Counted from the stretch's first letter, positions 35,660 to 54,314 are shown. The stretch: 64,000 nucleotides of DNA from Cichorium intybus (GCA_023525715.1 CM042011.1:57956354-58020353); one strand, 5' to 3'. Notes: a model not told the origin generated them from the sequence alone. Translations and numbers: made by a program.

Positions 35660-37482
35660 TTACAAAAAACTAATATCATCTCTCAATCCTATGCTCCTAG
35701 CATGTTGATTGTGCTTGATCTTACTCAGAGCCTTTGTCAAGGGATCTGCAGGATTGTCTTCAGATGATACCCTCTTTACAAGGAGGTGACCTTCTTCTAA
35801 CCTATGCCGAATGTAATGGTACTTTCTGTCGATATGTCTGGACTTTCCATGACCTCTCGGTTCCTTTGTCAAAGCAACCGCTCCTTCGTTATCGCAGAAC
35901 AGTTCCATAAGCTCTTGAATACTCGGGACTACTCCAAGGTTACCGATAAAGTTCTTCAACCAAGCCACTTCCTTAGATGCTTCACTCGCTGCTATGTACT
36001 ATGATTCTCATATAGAATCAGCCACCGTCTCTTGCTTAGAACTCTTCCAATTGATTGCTCCCTCATTCAAAAGAAATACCTAGCCCGACTGAGACGATCG
36101 TTGTCTCTATCTATCTGGAAGCTGGTGTCTGTGTACCCGTAAATTCTCAATGTATCACTGCCACCAAGGACTAACACCATGTTCTTTGTCCTTCGCAGAT
36201 ACTTGAGTATATTCTTAACAGCTATCCAATGCGCTCTACCAGGGTTTCCCTGATAACGACTGACCATGCTCAAAGCAAAGGACACGTTGGGACGAGTACA
36301 TGTCATAGCGTACATAATCGACCTTACCGCCGAAGCGTAAGATACCCGACTCATTTCAGCTATTTCCTCATCTGTACTCGGGCTTTGAGTCTTACTCAAC
36401 TTCGCATTACTTTGGATAGGTAGCTCTCCCTTCTTGGAACTTTCCATACTAAACCTCTTTTGTACCTTTTCCAAGTATGCACTTTGACTAAGTCCTATTA
36501 GTCTCTTCTTCATATCTCTCAATATTCTTATCCCGAGAATATAGGCAGCTTCTCCTAGGTCTTTCATGGCGAAACACTTCCCAAGCCAAGACTTAACATC
36601 TTGCAAGGTTGGAATGTCGTTTCCCATGAGCAATATGTCATCAACATACAGCACCAGAAAAGTCACTATACTCCCACTAGCCTTGACATATACACAGGAC
36701 TCATCTTCACTCCTAGAGAAACCAAACTCTTTGACTTTCACATGCAAACAAAGATTCCAGCTGTGAGAAGCTTGTTTCAATCCGTAGATTGATTTCTCAA
36801 GCTTACACACCTTATTACGATGCTTTGTGTCTACAAAACCCTCTGGCTGATTCATGTAAACATCCTCAGTTAACTTCCCGTTAACGAAAGCGATTTTGAC
36901 ATCCATCTGCCAAATTTCATAGTCATGAAATACAGCTATGGTAAGCATTATCCTAATGGACTTAATCTTAGCCACTGGTGAGAAGGTCTCATCATAGTCA
37001 ATCCCCGGGGTTTGAGTGAAGCCCTTCGCAACCAGTCGAGCCTTAAAGATGTTTACCTTTCCATCCATGTCGGTCTTCTTCTTGAAGATCCACTTGTACC
37101 CAACTGTCTTTCGACCTGGTACATTGCCAACCAAGTTCCAAACTTGATTGGCATACATGGACTTGATCTCGCTGTCCATTGCCTCTTTCCACTTGGCAGA
37201 CTCAGGGCCCGCCACTGCTTCCTGGTAGTTAGCTGGCTCATCCAAATTTGTCAGTGTCCTATCACTGACAAACGTGTCACCATCCGTAGTTATATGGAAA
37301 CCATAAAACTCGGGTGGCATGCTAACTCTACCGGAGCGCCTAAGAGGTAATGAAATGTCTGTCGGACCAACAGGAACCTTTTCCTCTTGTTGGTTGCTAG
37401 TTTCTCCTAAGGTTGTATTATCGGATGACTCTTGAATCTCTTCAAGGTCAATGGTACTCCCACTGTCCTCTTTGGATATGAG

Positions 37483-37513
<31 letters not shown>

Positions 37514-39720
37514 AAGACTCCTCGTCTAGCTACAAAGACCACGTCCTCGCTCGGTCTATAGAACAAGTATCCAACAGACTGTTTCGGGTATCCAATAAAT
37601 ATACACCTCTTACTTCTTTCTACAAGTTTGTCTTGAGTCTCTCGTCTCATGAAAACCTCACAATCCCAGACTTTGATATGTGCTAACGAAGGAACTTTCC
37701 CCGTCCACATCTCATGATGTGTTTTGGCAACCTTTTTAGTTGGGACAAGATTGAGGATGTGGGCGGCAGTCTCTAAGGCATACCCCCAGAAGTGGATGGG
37801 AAGAGAAGCTCGACTCATCATGGAACGAACCATGTCCAACAGGGTTCGGTTACGCCTCTCAGCAACCCCGTTCAACTGTGGTGTTCTGGGAGGTGATAAT
37901 TGTGAAACTATTCCACATTCCTTAAGACAGTCAAGGAACTCGATACTAAGATACTCACCGCCTCTGTCGGATCTAAGCATCTTTATCTTCCTTCCCAATT
38001 GATACTCAACTTCATTTTTAAACTCTTTGAACTTTTCAAAGGTATCTGACTTATGCTTGATCAAATAGATATACCCATATCTATTATAATAATCAGTAAA
38101 AGTCACGTAGAATCGAGTGGCATCCCTTGTGGTTGATCTGAAGGGTCCACACACATCTGTGTGTATGATATCCAACAGACCTTCACCTCTTTCAAAAGAC
38201 CCTTTGAAAGGTGACTCTGTCATCTTGCCCAACAAACAAGATTCGTATACATCATCCGACTTTAGATCGAATGATTCCAACACTCCATCCTTTTGGAGTT
38301 GGGTGATGCGTTTCTTGTTGATGTGCCCAAGACGACAGTGCCACAAGCATGCCTTTTCTACATCACTAGAAAAATCAATATGTAATACACTATTTCCTAA
38401 ACAGTCAACACAAATCATTGTTTCATACACACCATCACAAGGTAAAGCTTCAAAAGTAAATACACCATTCTTAAGGACAGAAATTGAACCATTCAAATTA
38501 TCAAAAGAATAATGAAAACCTTGTCTGAACAATACATGAAATGAAATTATGTTTCTTGCCATATCTGGCGAATAGCAACAATTTAGCAAATCTAAACTAA
38601 CACCATTACTAAGCACTAATCTATAGACACCGATCTTGGTAGCAGTTGAAGATCGCCTATTTCCCATGATCAGGTTCAATCTATCGTGCTCCACCTCCCT
38701 ACTTTCCTTTAGGCCCTGCAAATCAGAACAAATGTGAAAACCACATCCTGTGTCAAGGACCCAAGAACAGGAAGATGATGATTTTTTAGAGATAGTATAT
38801 GTACTTGCTGACGATGGCTTCACTTTGAAATCCTTGATGTCCTGCAAGTACTTCGGGCAACTTCTTTTCCAGTGACCCTTCTCTTTGCAATAGAAGCAGT
38901 CGGCATCTTTGGGGTTAGAGACATAAGGAATGCCGAAAGACTTGGATCTCGGGCCATTACTGCATGACCCGACTTGAACCTTTTCCCTCCAATTCTGCTT
39001 GGGAGGGCCCTTCCTTTTCTTTCCTTTGCCTTGACCAATTGCCAAGACAGGAGTGCTCAGTGAAGGTACACTTTTACCCTTCAGCCCATCTTCTGTAGTC
39101 TGCAACATATTATGCAACTCAGCCAAAGAGGTCTGAGTGTTGTTCAAATGATACGCCAATGTGAACCGGTCATAAGAACTCGGTAAGGAGTTAAGCACCC
39201 TGTCAATGGCCAACTCCTCATCGACTTGTATACCCAGCTTCTGCAGCCTCTCCACATAACCTTGCATCCTTTGCACGTGAGCGCAGACGGACTCTCCGTC
39301 CTTTGGCTTGCCGGTCATGAGGGCTCGGACCACTTCACACTTTTCGACACGCGCTCGCTTGCGGAACTTTTCCGCAAGGTCCTTGTGCATCTCGTAAGGC
39401 CTGTAGTCTTCATAAAATCTTTGCAATTCGGGTGTCATGGTAGCAATCACGATGCAGGCCATTTTGGTTGCATCATCATAATGTTTTCTGTACGAGGCAT
39501 ATTCCTCGGGAGTAGCAGTTTCGGGATAAACTTCAATGAGCTCAGTGTCAAAAACATAATCTTTGTTCTCAAACCTCAAAGTCATCTTAATGTTCCTCAT
39601 CCAATCATTATAGTTTGTGCCATCTAATGTCACTTTAAAACATAGTGAAAGGATTGAAGTGACGTTACTAGAGTTGGAGTGGGGTACGGATTAGGAAGCA
39701 GAAGCATCAGTAGGAGACAT
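35660..39720 (-). pseudogene. Copia gag-pol polyprotein, nearly full length but broken
   Basis: The natural ATG is 39720-39718 (MSPTDASAS), followed after nine codons by TAA (39693-39691). From there a frame of over 1180 codons is open to 36067. Order: UBN2-type gag (GTNYNDWMRNI), zinc knuckle CFYCKEKGHWKRSC (about 38910-38870), protease LDTGCGFHIC (about 38760), pre-integrase (LWHCRLGHI), integrase with HTDVCGPF, LRSDRGGEY and GVAERRN, then RVT_2 (WKEAMDSEIKSM, LARLVAKGF-type block, YVDDILLMGN near 36645). RNase H continues in another frame: the frame shifts near 36100, stops occur at about 36067 and 36000, and the end is readable at 35968-35660 (CDNEGAVALTKEP, HIDRKYHYIRH, NPADPLTKAL). A (CT)n run at 37487-37512 encodes an Arg-Glu repeat between integrase and RT. 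Confidence 0.93.
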
Positions 39721-40842
39721 CTATAAAAGAAGGTAGTTTTTAATTAGATATATAAATTCCTTAATATTAACCCAAGAATAATAAGAAGGCTAGGACCCAA
39801 CTATAAAAACTCACAACATAGAAGAGGGATGTCATAATCTAATTGTAAATTTTATAAAGGTAGGCGAATGACGATTCACCAATTCCACCGCGGAAGATAA
39901 TCATATTAAGTGAAATTCCTAGATCTTTGAGATTTATTGAACTGTTCAATAGCATGTTTAATCTCGGATATGCTCTACAGTTTGTGACTGGGATGCCGAG
40001 GATCACAAACTATATGTGAATAACCATGCAAATTATCTTGGTACTCTCTAAGTCAATTATCATCTCTAATTGATGTGCCGGTAAACCACACACGCTCCAT
40101 CAACAATGATAAGATTGAGATACCCATTGCAACTCTTTATGAGCCCCTATTAGTGTGTTGGTAAAACACACACGCTCCACTAATGTCTCATAAAGTGCAA
40201 TGTGTAATTTCATGGATTATCATCTTTTCACATTTTTCTAAAGTAACTAGATTGAGATTTTATAATTGTTCTAGTTCTTTGATTAATAAAATTATACTTT
40301 TAATGAGATTAAGCAGCCCTATCAAATCCGTTCGGCTAACGACCCTCCACTGATCAAGAGAGCGGTGGGTGAGAGTGGACACCCATTTGACCGCCATTTT
40401 ATAGGCAGTCTCTTTATACCCTCTTTATAGTTCAGCTTCGTGAATGAGGCCTACTATTGATTTGACCAACCAATTTATCTTATACATATAATATTAAATT
40501 TTAATTATAATATATAAGATGTATTTTAAACTTTTAAAATATTTATGGTTTATCTATTTAATTTTCGAAAAATTAACAATTAATTTTAAAATTAAATTTA
40601 AACCTTTAAATGATTTAATTTATCTTTTAATTAAACAATTAATTAAATTAATTAAATCCAGGTAGGCATCATTAATTAATCAAATTAATTTAATCCTATC
40701 TTAAACCCCTAAATCTCGAAAATAGCAATTAAGTGGGTTTAAGATTTCCATTTATTAAATAATCACAATTACCAAAAATAAAGAACCTTCTAAAACCCTA
40801 GCATTAAAATCGCAGACTAGGGGAGGCTAGGGTTTCGAAAAC
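39721..40842 (-). other. Copia 5' leader
   Basis: Non-coding, AT-rich. 40068-40205 carries two related blocks with GGTAAACCACACACGCTCCA and GGTAAAACACACACGCTCCA. The leader resumes after the gypsy insertion at 49593. Confidence 0.6.
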
Positions 40843-42783
40843 TGTAACGCCAAAACATGTTTAATATGTAATTATTGTAAAAAGGGCAAATTGGTCATTT
40901 TACCTTAGAAGGGTAATTTGGTCTTTTGGACAGAAAAGGACTTGTTTTGTAATAATATTTTGAGTCTTGGACTTAAAATGTTATAAAAACTGAATTTGTG
41001 TCATAAATTGTGTAAATTGTGGCAAAAGTCCTAAAAATGCAACTTCAAGGACCAAAATGTAAATTTTGGAGGTATAAAAGCTTGGAAGCTTCTCCCAATT
41101 GTGTGCAGATTTTGAGGGACACGGGAGAGAGTTTTCTTGAGCGATCATCTCAGTTTCTTGAAGAATTTTTGAAGGATTTGGCTTGGATTTCGAGTCTAGG
41201 CTTGGTATTGAAGAATTGGAGGCATATAAAGGTTAGTAATCCAAGTTCTTGACTAGTTGTTCTTGATGAGTTTTGTAGAACTCAAAAACTGCATTTGCAG
41301 TTATGATTATGTGGTTAAGTTGGTGTAATACTTCCATTAAGTCATAATAATAAGGGCTTAATTCAAGGAAATGGAAGTAGGTTGCTATTGTTCAAGAATT
41401 GGGATTTTGATCAAGAACCCTAGATGATGAGTTCTTATGATAAACATGATTCAAATGGATTAAAAGGAGTTCTAGATGCTATAATAACTGAAAGAAATCA
41501 TTAGAAGCAAGCAGAATTCAATAATTTTGGTTTTAGATCAAAAATGCAAAAACGGGAAAAATTAGAAATGGAATTTAATTTGAGCATTTTATGGTTTAAA
41601 ACTAGTTAATAATCAAAGGTTTTGGTCTTGGAACATTTCCTTGTGATTAAGTCGAGCAATAAGTGCTTAACAAGAGGAAAATAGGGTTTTTAGCATCAAA
41701 ATCGGAGCTTACTGCCTGGAGTCGCAAGGATCGCGACCCGACCCAGGGGTCGATCGCGACCCGACCTCGCGGCAGTGAGCATTTTTGCCTCTGTTAAATT
41801 TTGGTGCATTTTCCAAGTTTGATTTCAATGCTAGGCTTATCCGATTGACCTGAAATTTTGAACATAGGTTTAATATGTTGTGAAACCTCATGGAAAATTA
41901 TCGGAATACGAATACGACCTCCCGAAAGTACTGTAGCGGAATACGCGTATTTCGGGAAGTGTATTAAATTTTTATACCAATGGTTAATGCTTGGAAATTG
42001 TCTTATATTAGACTCTTGTACACTAGAATCAACTGAAATGGAAATTAACCTATAATCATTATGAAATGAATGAAATTATAGGTACGGGACAAAATCTTGC
42101 GGAATACTTTTGAAGGCAAGAAACGACGAAAGCCAGTAGTAGCAAGCAACAAGGTGAGTAATCTTGACTATATCTAGTATGATATATTGGTGCAGCCTTG
42201 TTGGCTAGGATTACTATCTTTGACATTAAATGGTGCGGTCTTAGGACCATGATTTTGGGTTATTAAACCTAAACTGGTGCGGCCTTCGGGCTATGATATT
42301 CTGGTGCGGCCTTCGGGCTATGATATTCTGGTGCGGCCTTCGGGCTATGATTTTCTGGTGCGGCCTTCGGGCTATGATTATTTGGTGCGGCCTTTTATGG
42401 CTATGATATACGGTGCGGTCAGAGATGACTATGACTTTTGGGACAGAAACTGTTAAGAGTTTAATTGTTGTTATTCTCTTATATATGCATGTATATTTGT
42501 TTGATTACTCATTGGGATTTATAGCTCACAGTTTTATTGATATGTCCCTGCAGGTGAGCGTGATCCCGCCAAGGGAAAGGATAAAGTCCGTGACTGAGGA
42601 CTTAGTATTTGAAGTAACAACCCGGCTTGAAGAATGTATAATATTATGTATTGTACTTCGTGATACTCTTGTACTCGTATTGTATTAACTAAAACCCCAT
42701 ACTTATGGTTTTATTTGTAAAATATTTGGTTTGAAAAATGAAAAAATTTTGGGGTGTTTTTGGTTAATAAGTCGGGTGTTACA
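40843..42783 (+). repeat. Gypsy 5' LTR
   Basis: 1941 bp. Contains a GC-rich patch (GCGACCCGACC repeated, 41728-41772) and a tandem block of GGTGCGGCCTTCGGGCTATG units (42285-42420, five copies). Related to the solo LTR at 12495-15098. Confidence 0.96.
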
Positions 42784-42786
42784 AGT

Positions 42787-42798
42787 TGGTATCAGAGC
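42787..42798 (+). other. Primer-binding site, initiator tRNA-Met type
   Basis: TGGTATCAGAGC, complementary to the 3' end of plant initiator tRNA-Met, three bases after the 5' LTR. Confidence 0.93.
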
Positions 42799-42937
42799 CG
42801 AGGTTTAAGTGAACTAGGTGTCTTAGATTAGATTCCTAGACTTAAACCTTGAGAGAAGAACAGATAAATGGACTGTTAGATATATATAAGTTTGTTATTA
42901 TATATGTAATCTAACGGCTTGCTAAAAATTTTGAAGT

Positions 42938-47610
<4,673 letters not shown>

Positions 47611-47629
47611 TTTCGGGGACGAAATCTCT

Positions 47630-47646
47630 TAAAGGAGGGGAGAATT
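47630..47646 (+). other. Polypurine tract of the gypsy element
   Basis: AAAGGAGGGGAGAA directly before the 3' LTR; it primes plus-strand DNA synthesis. Confidence 0.9.
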
Positions 47647-49587
47647 TGTAACGCCAAAACATGTTTAATATGTAATTATTGTAAAAAGGGAAAATTGGTC
47701 ATTTTACCTTAGAAGGGTAATTTGGTCTTTTGGACAGAAAAGGACTTATTTTGTAATATTATTTTGAGTCTTGGACTTAAAATGTTATAAAAACTGAATT
47801 TGTGTCATGAATTGTGTAAATTGTGGCAAAAGTCCTAAAAATGCAACTTCAAGGACCAAAATGTAAATTTTGGAGGTATAAAAGGTTGGAAGCTTCTCCC
47901 AATTGTGTGCAGATTTTGAGGGACACGGGAGAGAGTTTTCTTGAGCGATCATCTCAGTTTCTTGAAGAATTTTTGAAGGATTTGGCTTGGATTTCGAGTC
48001 TAGGCTTGGAATTGAAGAATTGGAGGCATATAAAGGTTAGTAATCCAAGTTCTTGACTAGTTGTTCTTGATGAGTTTTGTAGAACTCAAAAACTGCATTT
48101 GCAGTTATGATTATGTGGTTAAGTTGGTGTAATACTTCCATTAAGTCATAATAATAAGGGCTTAATTCAAGGAAATGGAAGTAGGTTGCTATTGTTCAAG
48201 AATTGGGATTTTGATCAAGAACCCTAGATGATGAGTTCTTATGATAAACATGATTCAAATGGATTAAAAGGAGTTCTAGATGCTATAATAACTGAAAGAA
48301 ATCATTAGAAGCAAGTAGAATTCAATAATTTTGGTTTTAGATCAAAAATGCAAAAACGGGAAAAATTAGAAATGGAATTTAATTTGAGCATTTTATGGTT
48401 TAAAACTAGTTAATAATCAAAGGTTTTGGTCTTGGAACATTTCCTTGTGATTAAGTCGAGCAATAAGTGCTTAACAAGAGGAAAATGGGGTTTTTAGCAT
48501 CAAAATCGGATCTTACTGCCTGGAGTCGCAAGGATTGCGACCCGAACCAGGGGTCGATCGCGACCCGACCTCGCGGCAGTGAGCATTTTTGCCTCTGTTA
48601 AATTTTGGTGCATTTTCCAAGTTTGATTTCAATGCTAGGCTTATCCGATTGACCTGAAATTTTGAACATAGGTTTAATATGTTGTGAAACCTCATGGAAA
48701 ATTATCGGAATACGAATACGACCTCCCGAAAGTACTGTAGCGGAATACGCGTATTTCGGGAAGTGTATTAAATTTTTATACCAATGGTTAATGCTTGGAA
48801 ATTGTCTTATATTAGACTCTTGTACACTAGAATCAACTGAAATGGAAATTAACCTATAATCATTATGAAATGAATGAAATTATAGGTACGGGACAAAATC
48901 TTGCGGAATACTTTTGAAGGCAAGAAACGACGAAAGCCAGTAGTAGCAAGCAACAAGGTGAGTAATCTTGACTATATCTAGTATGATATATTGGTGCAGC
49001 CTTGTTGGCTAGGATTACTATCTTTGACATTAAATGGTGCGGTCTTAGGACCATGATTTTGGGTTATTAAACCTAAACTGGTGCGGCCTTCGGGCTATGA
49101 TATTCTGGTGCGGCCTTCGGGCTATGATATTCTGGTGCGGCCTTCGGGCTATGATTTTCTGGTGCGGCCTTCGGGCTATGATATTTTGGTGCGGCCTTTT
49201 ATGGCTATGATATACGGTGCGGTCAGAGATGACTATGACTTTTGGGACAGAAACTGTTAAGAGTTTAATTATTGTTATTCTCTTATATATGCATGTATAT
49301 TTGTTTGATTACTCATTGGGCTTTATAGCTCACAGTTTTATTGATATGTCCCTGCAGGTGAGCGTGATCCCGCCAAGGGAAAGGATAAAGTCCGTGACTG
49401 AGGACTTAGTATTTGAAGTAACGACCCGGCTTGAAGAATGTATAATATTATGTATTGTACTTCGTGATACTCTTGTACTCGTATTGTATTAACTAAAACC
49501 CCATACTTATGGTTTTATTTGTAAAATATTTGGTTTGAAAAATGGAATTTTTTTGGGGTGTTTTTGGTTAATAAGTCGGGTGTTACA
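47647..49587 (+). repeat. Gypsy 3' LTR
   Basis: 1941 bp, about 99% like the 5' LTR. Its tandem GGTGCGGCC block is at 49080-49210. Confidence 0.96.
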
Positions 49588-49693
49588 AAAACCCTAGCCC
49601 CAATTTCGATCATGGACTCCTTTTAGGGTTTAGTTTCAATAAACCCTAAATCTAAGGATACAATTATAGCAATTCAATCAGAAAACAACCAAA

Positions 49694-49707
49694 TAGCTCT
49701 TATACCA
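49694..49707 (-). other. Copia primer-binding site
   Basis: On the minus strand TGGTATAAGAGCTA follows the LTR end TTTCA and one G. It resembles the initiator tRNA-Met site TGGTATCAGAGC with one change. Its place here, 10 kb from gag, reveals that the gypsy element entered the copia leader. Confidence 0.75.
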
Positions 49708-49708
49708 C

Positions 49709-49985
49709 TGAAAGGTTTTCTGCAAATCTATGAACTAAAACCCTAAGTTCATATGCAACCTAGATTGGATCTATGTTTTCTATCTTTGAACATATAATAA
49801 AATCCCTAAAGGCCAACAGAAAAATTACTAAATAAATAAATTAAGAAAACTAACATTTAGTTTAATCTTGAAGCTAGCAGCACACGTATCCTGCCTCAAA
49901 TGAAATCACACCCACGGAGCAAGAGGGAGGGGACGAAATTCCAGAGAGACAGAGTATAGCTGGCGCAGGTTTTAGGGTTTCCAGG
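49709..49985 (-). repeat. Copia 5' LTR, 3' part
   Basis: The last about 277 bp of the LTR, ending CA before the primer-binding site. Cut at 49985 by the Athila-like element. Confidence 0.6.
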
Positions 49986-51085
49986 TGACAACGCCCAGTG
50001 ATATCAAGTATTTTAGGCGTTGTTGAGCCCTGTTCTTGGTAAAATTATATCAAATATGCATGGGTATTCTCACTTTTCGTGTCAGGACTTGTCTGGAGAA
50101 AAAGAGTAAAAACAGGGACTAAAGATGTACAAAAGGAAAAAAGTATGGAAAGAATGCAAAATCAAGAGAAACACGTACGCGCGCCGCGGAATTCTCTTCT
50201 GCGCGACGCGGGAGTAAGGCGGTGGAATACATTTTGAATGACGAAAAAACGGGGAACGGATAAGTACGCGCGCCGCGGATTTCCATTCTGCGCGGCGCGG
50301 TCACGGGAAATTTGCAACTATAAATAGAGGCATTTCCAGCCGAAAACCTTAGCAAAGACCGGGTGTAAACATCGACCTAGAAGCTCTTTGACTCGAGGAT
50401 TCATTTCAGCAAACTCATAATTGGTATTTCATGTTTTTGGATTTAATTTCCTTTTTAGTAGCAAGTAGTTTTGTGGTTAAAGTCCTTGGGAGTGACAACC
50501 ACTGACTTTGAGCCTTTAGGTTTCTGATTTTGAAGCATTGTGTTACTGATTCTGTAATTGGATTTTGGTTTTGGTGAATGCAATCATTTGGTTACGTTTA
50601 ATATTGGTTTTTCGGTATTTCGGATGTTAGTTTGTGTTTTGATTGTTGGATTATGTTTGGATTGTGTTTTGGACTTGGTTGGGACTGTTTTCCTTTGCTG
50701 AAAACAGTAGCTAATTAGGTTAGGGTTAAGCATTAAACCTTGGCTAGTAACTGTTCTATTGGACTTTAACTAGCGGTAGTTTATGCTGCTTGGTTTTGCT
50801 AGTTTGAATGCCTTCAATTGCTTCTGATTCAGAGATGTACTTCTGAGTTCAGAAAGTAACTAGGTCATTTGGACATAGCTAAGCTTGGCTTGTGTTTTTG
50901 AATATTGTTTTGAGATAGGAAGATAGAAATTAGTTCCTCCGACTATAGTCGTGACACTATCAGTTGGTAATCTCTCATCTAGGCTAACCACGTAGCTCCT
51001 GTGGATCGACCCTGACTCCACTTTACTAGTGAATGTTAGGTTATTTCTTATTTTTGACCGCATGACGACCTCTGCGTGCACGTCA
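49986..51085 (+). repeat. Athila-like element 5' LTR
   Basis: TGACAACGCCCAG to ...CACGTCA, 1100 bp. It carries two GC-rich hairpin-like blocks (50177-50212 and 50270-50302, GCGCGCCGCGG...GCGCGRCGCGG) just before a TATA box at 50319-50326 (TATAAATA). The same sequence begins at 63134. Confidence 0.92.
50319..50326 (+). promoter_or_regulatory. LTR TATA box
   Basis: TATAAATA about 15 bp past the GC-rich block; the repeated copy is at about 63467 in the 3' LTR. Confidence 0.7.
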
Positions 51086-51090
51086 AATTT

Positions 51091-51108
51091 TGGCGCCGTC
51101 GCCGGGGA
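51091..51108 (+). other. Primer-binding site, tRNA-Asp type
   Basis: TGGCGCCGTCGCCGGGGA, five bases after the LTR. It is complementary to plant tRNA-Asp with at most one change; this primer is usual for the Athila/Tat branch. Confidence 0.85.
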
Positions 51109-51205
51109 GCTGTGAGCTTAGAATAGGTGGGTAGTAGGAACTTGTTTCTTGCTTTTTGAAATTTCATTTTCATTTTAAGTTTTTGTGGGCGTGTTGCACT
51201 AGTGC

Positions 51206-54200
51206 ATGCGTACCCACAGGGGAGAGCAATCATCCCCATTGTAGTTTGATTCTGAGATTGAGCGTACTGCGCGCAAACTCCGTGCCCGTAGGCGTTTGAC
51301 CATCATGAATTTCAGTCAAGTTAGTAGTAGTCCGGTTAGTGTTGCCCAGGATCCATCAGGTGAGGAAACAAGGAGGTTTTCTATCCCTCCGCTTTCAGAA
51401 TTTCAATTTGGAAGCACGAGTGCTTCTGGTGGTGCAGTTTCAGCCCCTGCACCCATACCATCATGCACTCCTCCTTCCATCCCAGCATTTACACCCGCTT
51501 CACAACCCCAATCCACCAATCCATTTACATCTGCTATGACTTGGGGAGAGCCGACCCGAGATGGCACCCCAACTCCTAGACAGCATACACCAACATTCCA
51601 ACCACAACATGTTCTCTTTAAACCTCAACCCACATACCAACCAACACAACCTATACATTTCCAACAACCGCCTCAGCCACAATACCATTACCCAGAGACG
51701 GAGGAAGTGTATGACGATGAAGATGAAGGATGGATGCCACCAGCATCCCAACCACAATGGAATCGAGGTCGGGGACCTCCCAGGCGAGCACCACCATACC
51801 AACCACCAGGTCAGCGGGAGTACAATGATCATCTTTACGGTAACCCTGCTCAACCTTTACATTTTGCACAACCGAGACGGCAATCGGTTGCATCACATTT
51901 CCAACCGCGGGAATATGATGATTCGTCGCCGATCTATATTCCTGATAACATAGATTCGCAAGTAGAGATTAGACCTCAGTTATTAGGAATATTACCAGAA
52001 TTCAGAGGATATAAGCAGGATGATCCCTATAACCATTTATATGAATTCTTAGCGATCGCTAATGCTAATAATCCCAGAAACACAAATAGAAATATTTTTA
52101 GGCTTAGACTGTTCCCGTTTACCCTTAAGGACAAAGCCAAGTATTGGTTCACATCGTTGCCATCGAACAGTATTACTACGTGGGATCAGCTCAAGGCAAA
52201 GTTCCTTCAGGAATTTTACCCAGCAAGCAAGACAACTAAAGTCAGGAGGGTCATCCAGGATTTCCAGCAAAAGCCTGGAGAAGCTTTTCATGAAGCCTTC
52301 GACAAATTGAAGGAGTTACTGCGATCTTGTCCGCATCACGAGATTCCCAGATGGCAGTTGGTCAAGTTATTCTTTGAGGGAGTTAGTGAAACGCACCAGG
52401 CCATGATAAATGCCTCCTCCAGTGGGACATTTATGTGGCAGGATCCAGAAGAAGCCTGGCAGTTTTTGGAGCAGTTGAGTAATGGTTCCAAAGCAAATTT
52501 CTCCACCAGGAAGACTACAAGTACGGCGGCAGCAGTAGGAGTTGATGCTGACTGGAAAAAAGAAGTGAAAAAGGAAATCAGTGAATTGAATAGAAAGTTT
52601 GATAGGCTTATGGCAACATTACAGAATGGACCGCCAAATTCATCACAAGAAGGTCAAGGAGGATCTAAGATGCAGGAAGCTAATCAAGTTTACGGCCAGG
52701 GTCAAGGTCAACACAATAATGGACGACCCTACAGGCCATACAACCAAGGACAGCAACAAAATTTCAGGCAGAACAATTATCAGAATCAATCAAATAGTCA
52801 GCCTAGAAACCAGCAGCCTGCAAACAACGGAAACAACAACAACAGGGGGCCCACCAATGCTGCCAACAATGCCCCAGGGACTCAAGAAGAGATGATAGCA
52901 AAAATGTATGACATGGTCACTGCAACTCAACAACAATCTCAAGAGAATGCAAAAGCTATCGCAAATATGGAAAGACAAATAGGTCAAATGGCTGCAGATC
53001 AGCAAAAGCGAGATAATGGCAAGCTGCCAAGTGCCACTGAAGTCAACCCTAAGCATAATCAACGTCTAGGGAAGGAACAAGTCAATACGGTCGAATCAGG
53101 ATGGCGAAAGGTCACTCTGGAGGATTTGTTCGAGGTAGGGAATGAAATGAAACCAGGGGAAGCAGGAAAAGCTTTAGAAAGTAAGGAAAGCAAAAAAGGA
53201 GAAGTTCCGGTTGAGAATGGCACTCAACCAGGAATAGACACAAAGGTCCAAAAGGAAGAACAACCAACGATAGCAGGGATCAAACAAAAGAAAAAAAATA
53301 AGAAAGAAAAGAAGAAGCAGGAAGCATCCAGACCGACGGGACCCTTAATGAATCAGCCCCTATGGGATGAGCTTAAGGATGCTCCCGAGGACACCAAGAT
53401 TCTGCAAGAGATGTGTGAACAGAATGAGAAACGCAAAGCACCTACGCCAAAAAACGGTGAGATTGACTGTGAGAGCCAGCGAAGCATTGTTGGGTACACT
53501 GCCCAGAAAGGAAAAAGACCCCGGATCACCATTGATCACTACAACTGTAGGAGACGTGGTTATTCGAAACACTCTTTTAGATTTGGGAGCAAGTGTTAAC
53601 ATCTTGCCAGGGTACCTGTATGACAAGTACAAGAACGAAGAAATTGAGCCAGCAGAAGTTGTACTACAGTTGGCTGATCAATCAACCAAGGTATCTAGGG
53701 GGAAGTTGACAAATGTCATAGTCAAAGTTGGGGACTTTTTCTACCCTGTAGATTTTCTGGTCATGGAATATGAAAGTCCAGACGATGCACCTGCGCTTAT
53801 CTTGGGGCGTCCATTTTTAGCTACCGCTGGGTCAGTGATCGATTGCAAGACTGGAGATATGGATATTTTCTTCGGGACCAGGAAAAGAAGATTGAATATG
53901 TTTGGGAACCCGATATCATTACCTTCAGAGGGAAATGGCAAACCAGCAGACAGGAAAACATTGATGGAACCAGGAATCAGAAGCAAAGAAAAGATATGGA
54001 CACGTACGGGAGAGGGAGGAAAAGAGAAAATCTTAAGGGAAACTAAGGATCACCCGTTATCTGCCATCGACAAGGAACAACTGCTGGAAATGATAGAAAT
54101 GATGGAAGCAAGGCATCAGCAATATGAAAGAGAATCCAGAAAACGTGAGGCGAATGTTTTCGAGCTATTGAAATCTCAACAACAATGGATCAGCGGTGTG

Positions 54201-54314
54201 AGTGATCGAATGACCCAACTCACAACCCTCATGACAATGATGGCTAATAATTTCATGCCAGAATACCAGCAAATGTCATCAAGAAATCAAGAAGAAGAAG
54301 AAGGGTCAGCTTAG
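51206..54314 (+). pseudogene. Athila-type gag-protease
   Basis: The likely ATG at 51206 (MRTHRGEQSS) is followed by TAG at 51242-51244. The frame is then open to 53599. Residues encoded at about 51990-52500 form the gag core (FRGYKQDDPYNHLYEF, LKDKAKYWFTSLP, TWDQLKAKFLQEFYP), with a Pro/Gln-rich N-terminal region and a Gln/Asn-rich then Lys-rich tail. The protease (LLDLGASVNILPGYLYD, LILGRPFLATA, 53570-53850) is read in the +1 frame to 54314. The switch is at a run of six A (53449-53454), most simply one extra A. The protease motif is DLGAS, which is the normal form in this branch. The product ends in a Glu/Gln-rich coiled-coil-like stretch; no RT follows. Confidence 0.9.

Noticed and set aside
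36229..39627. Several plus-strand frames over the copia polyprotein
   Set aside because: Shadows of the minus-strand gag-pol frame; no recognisable protein.
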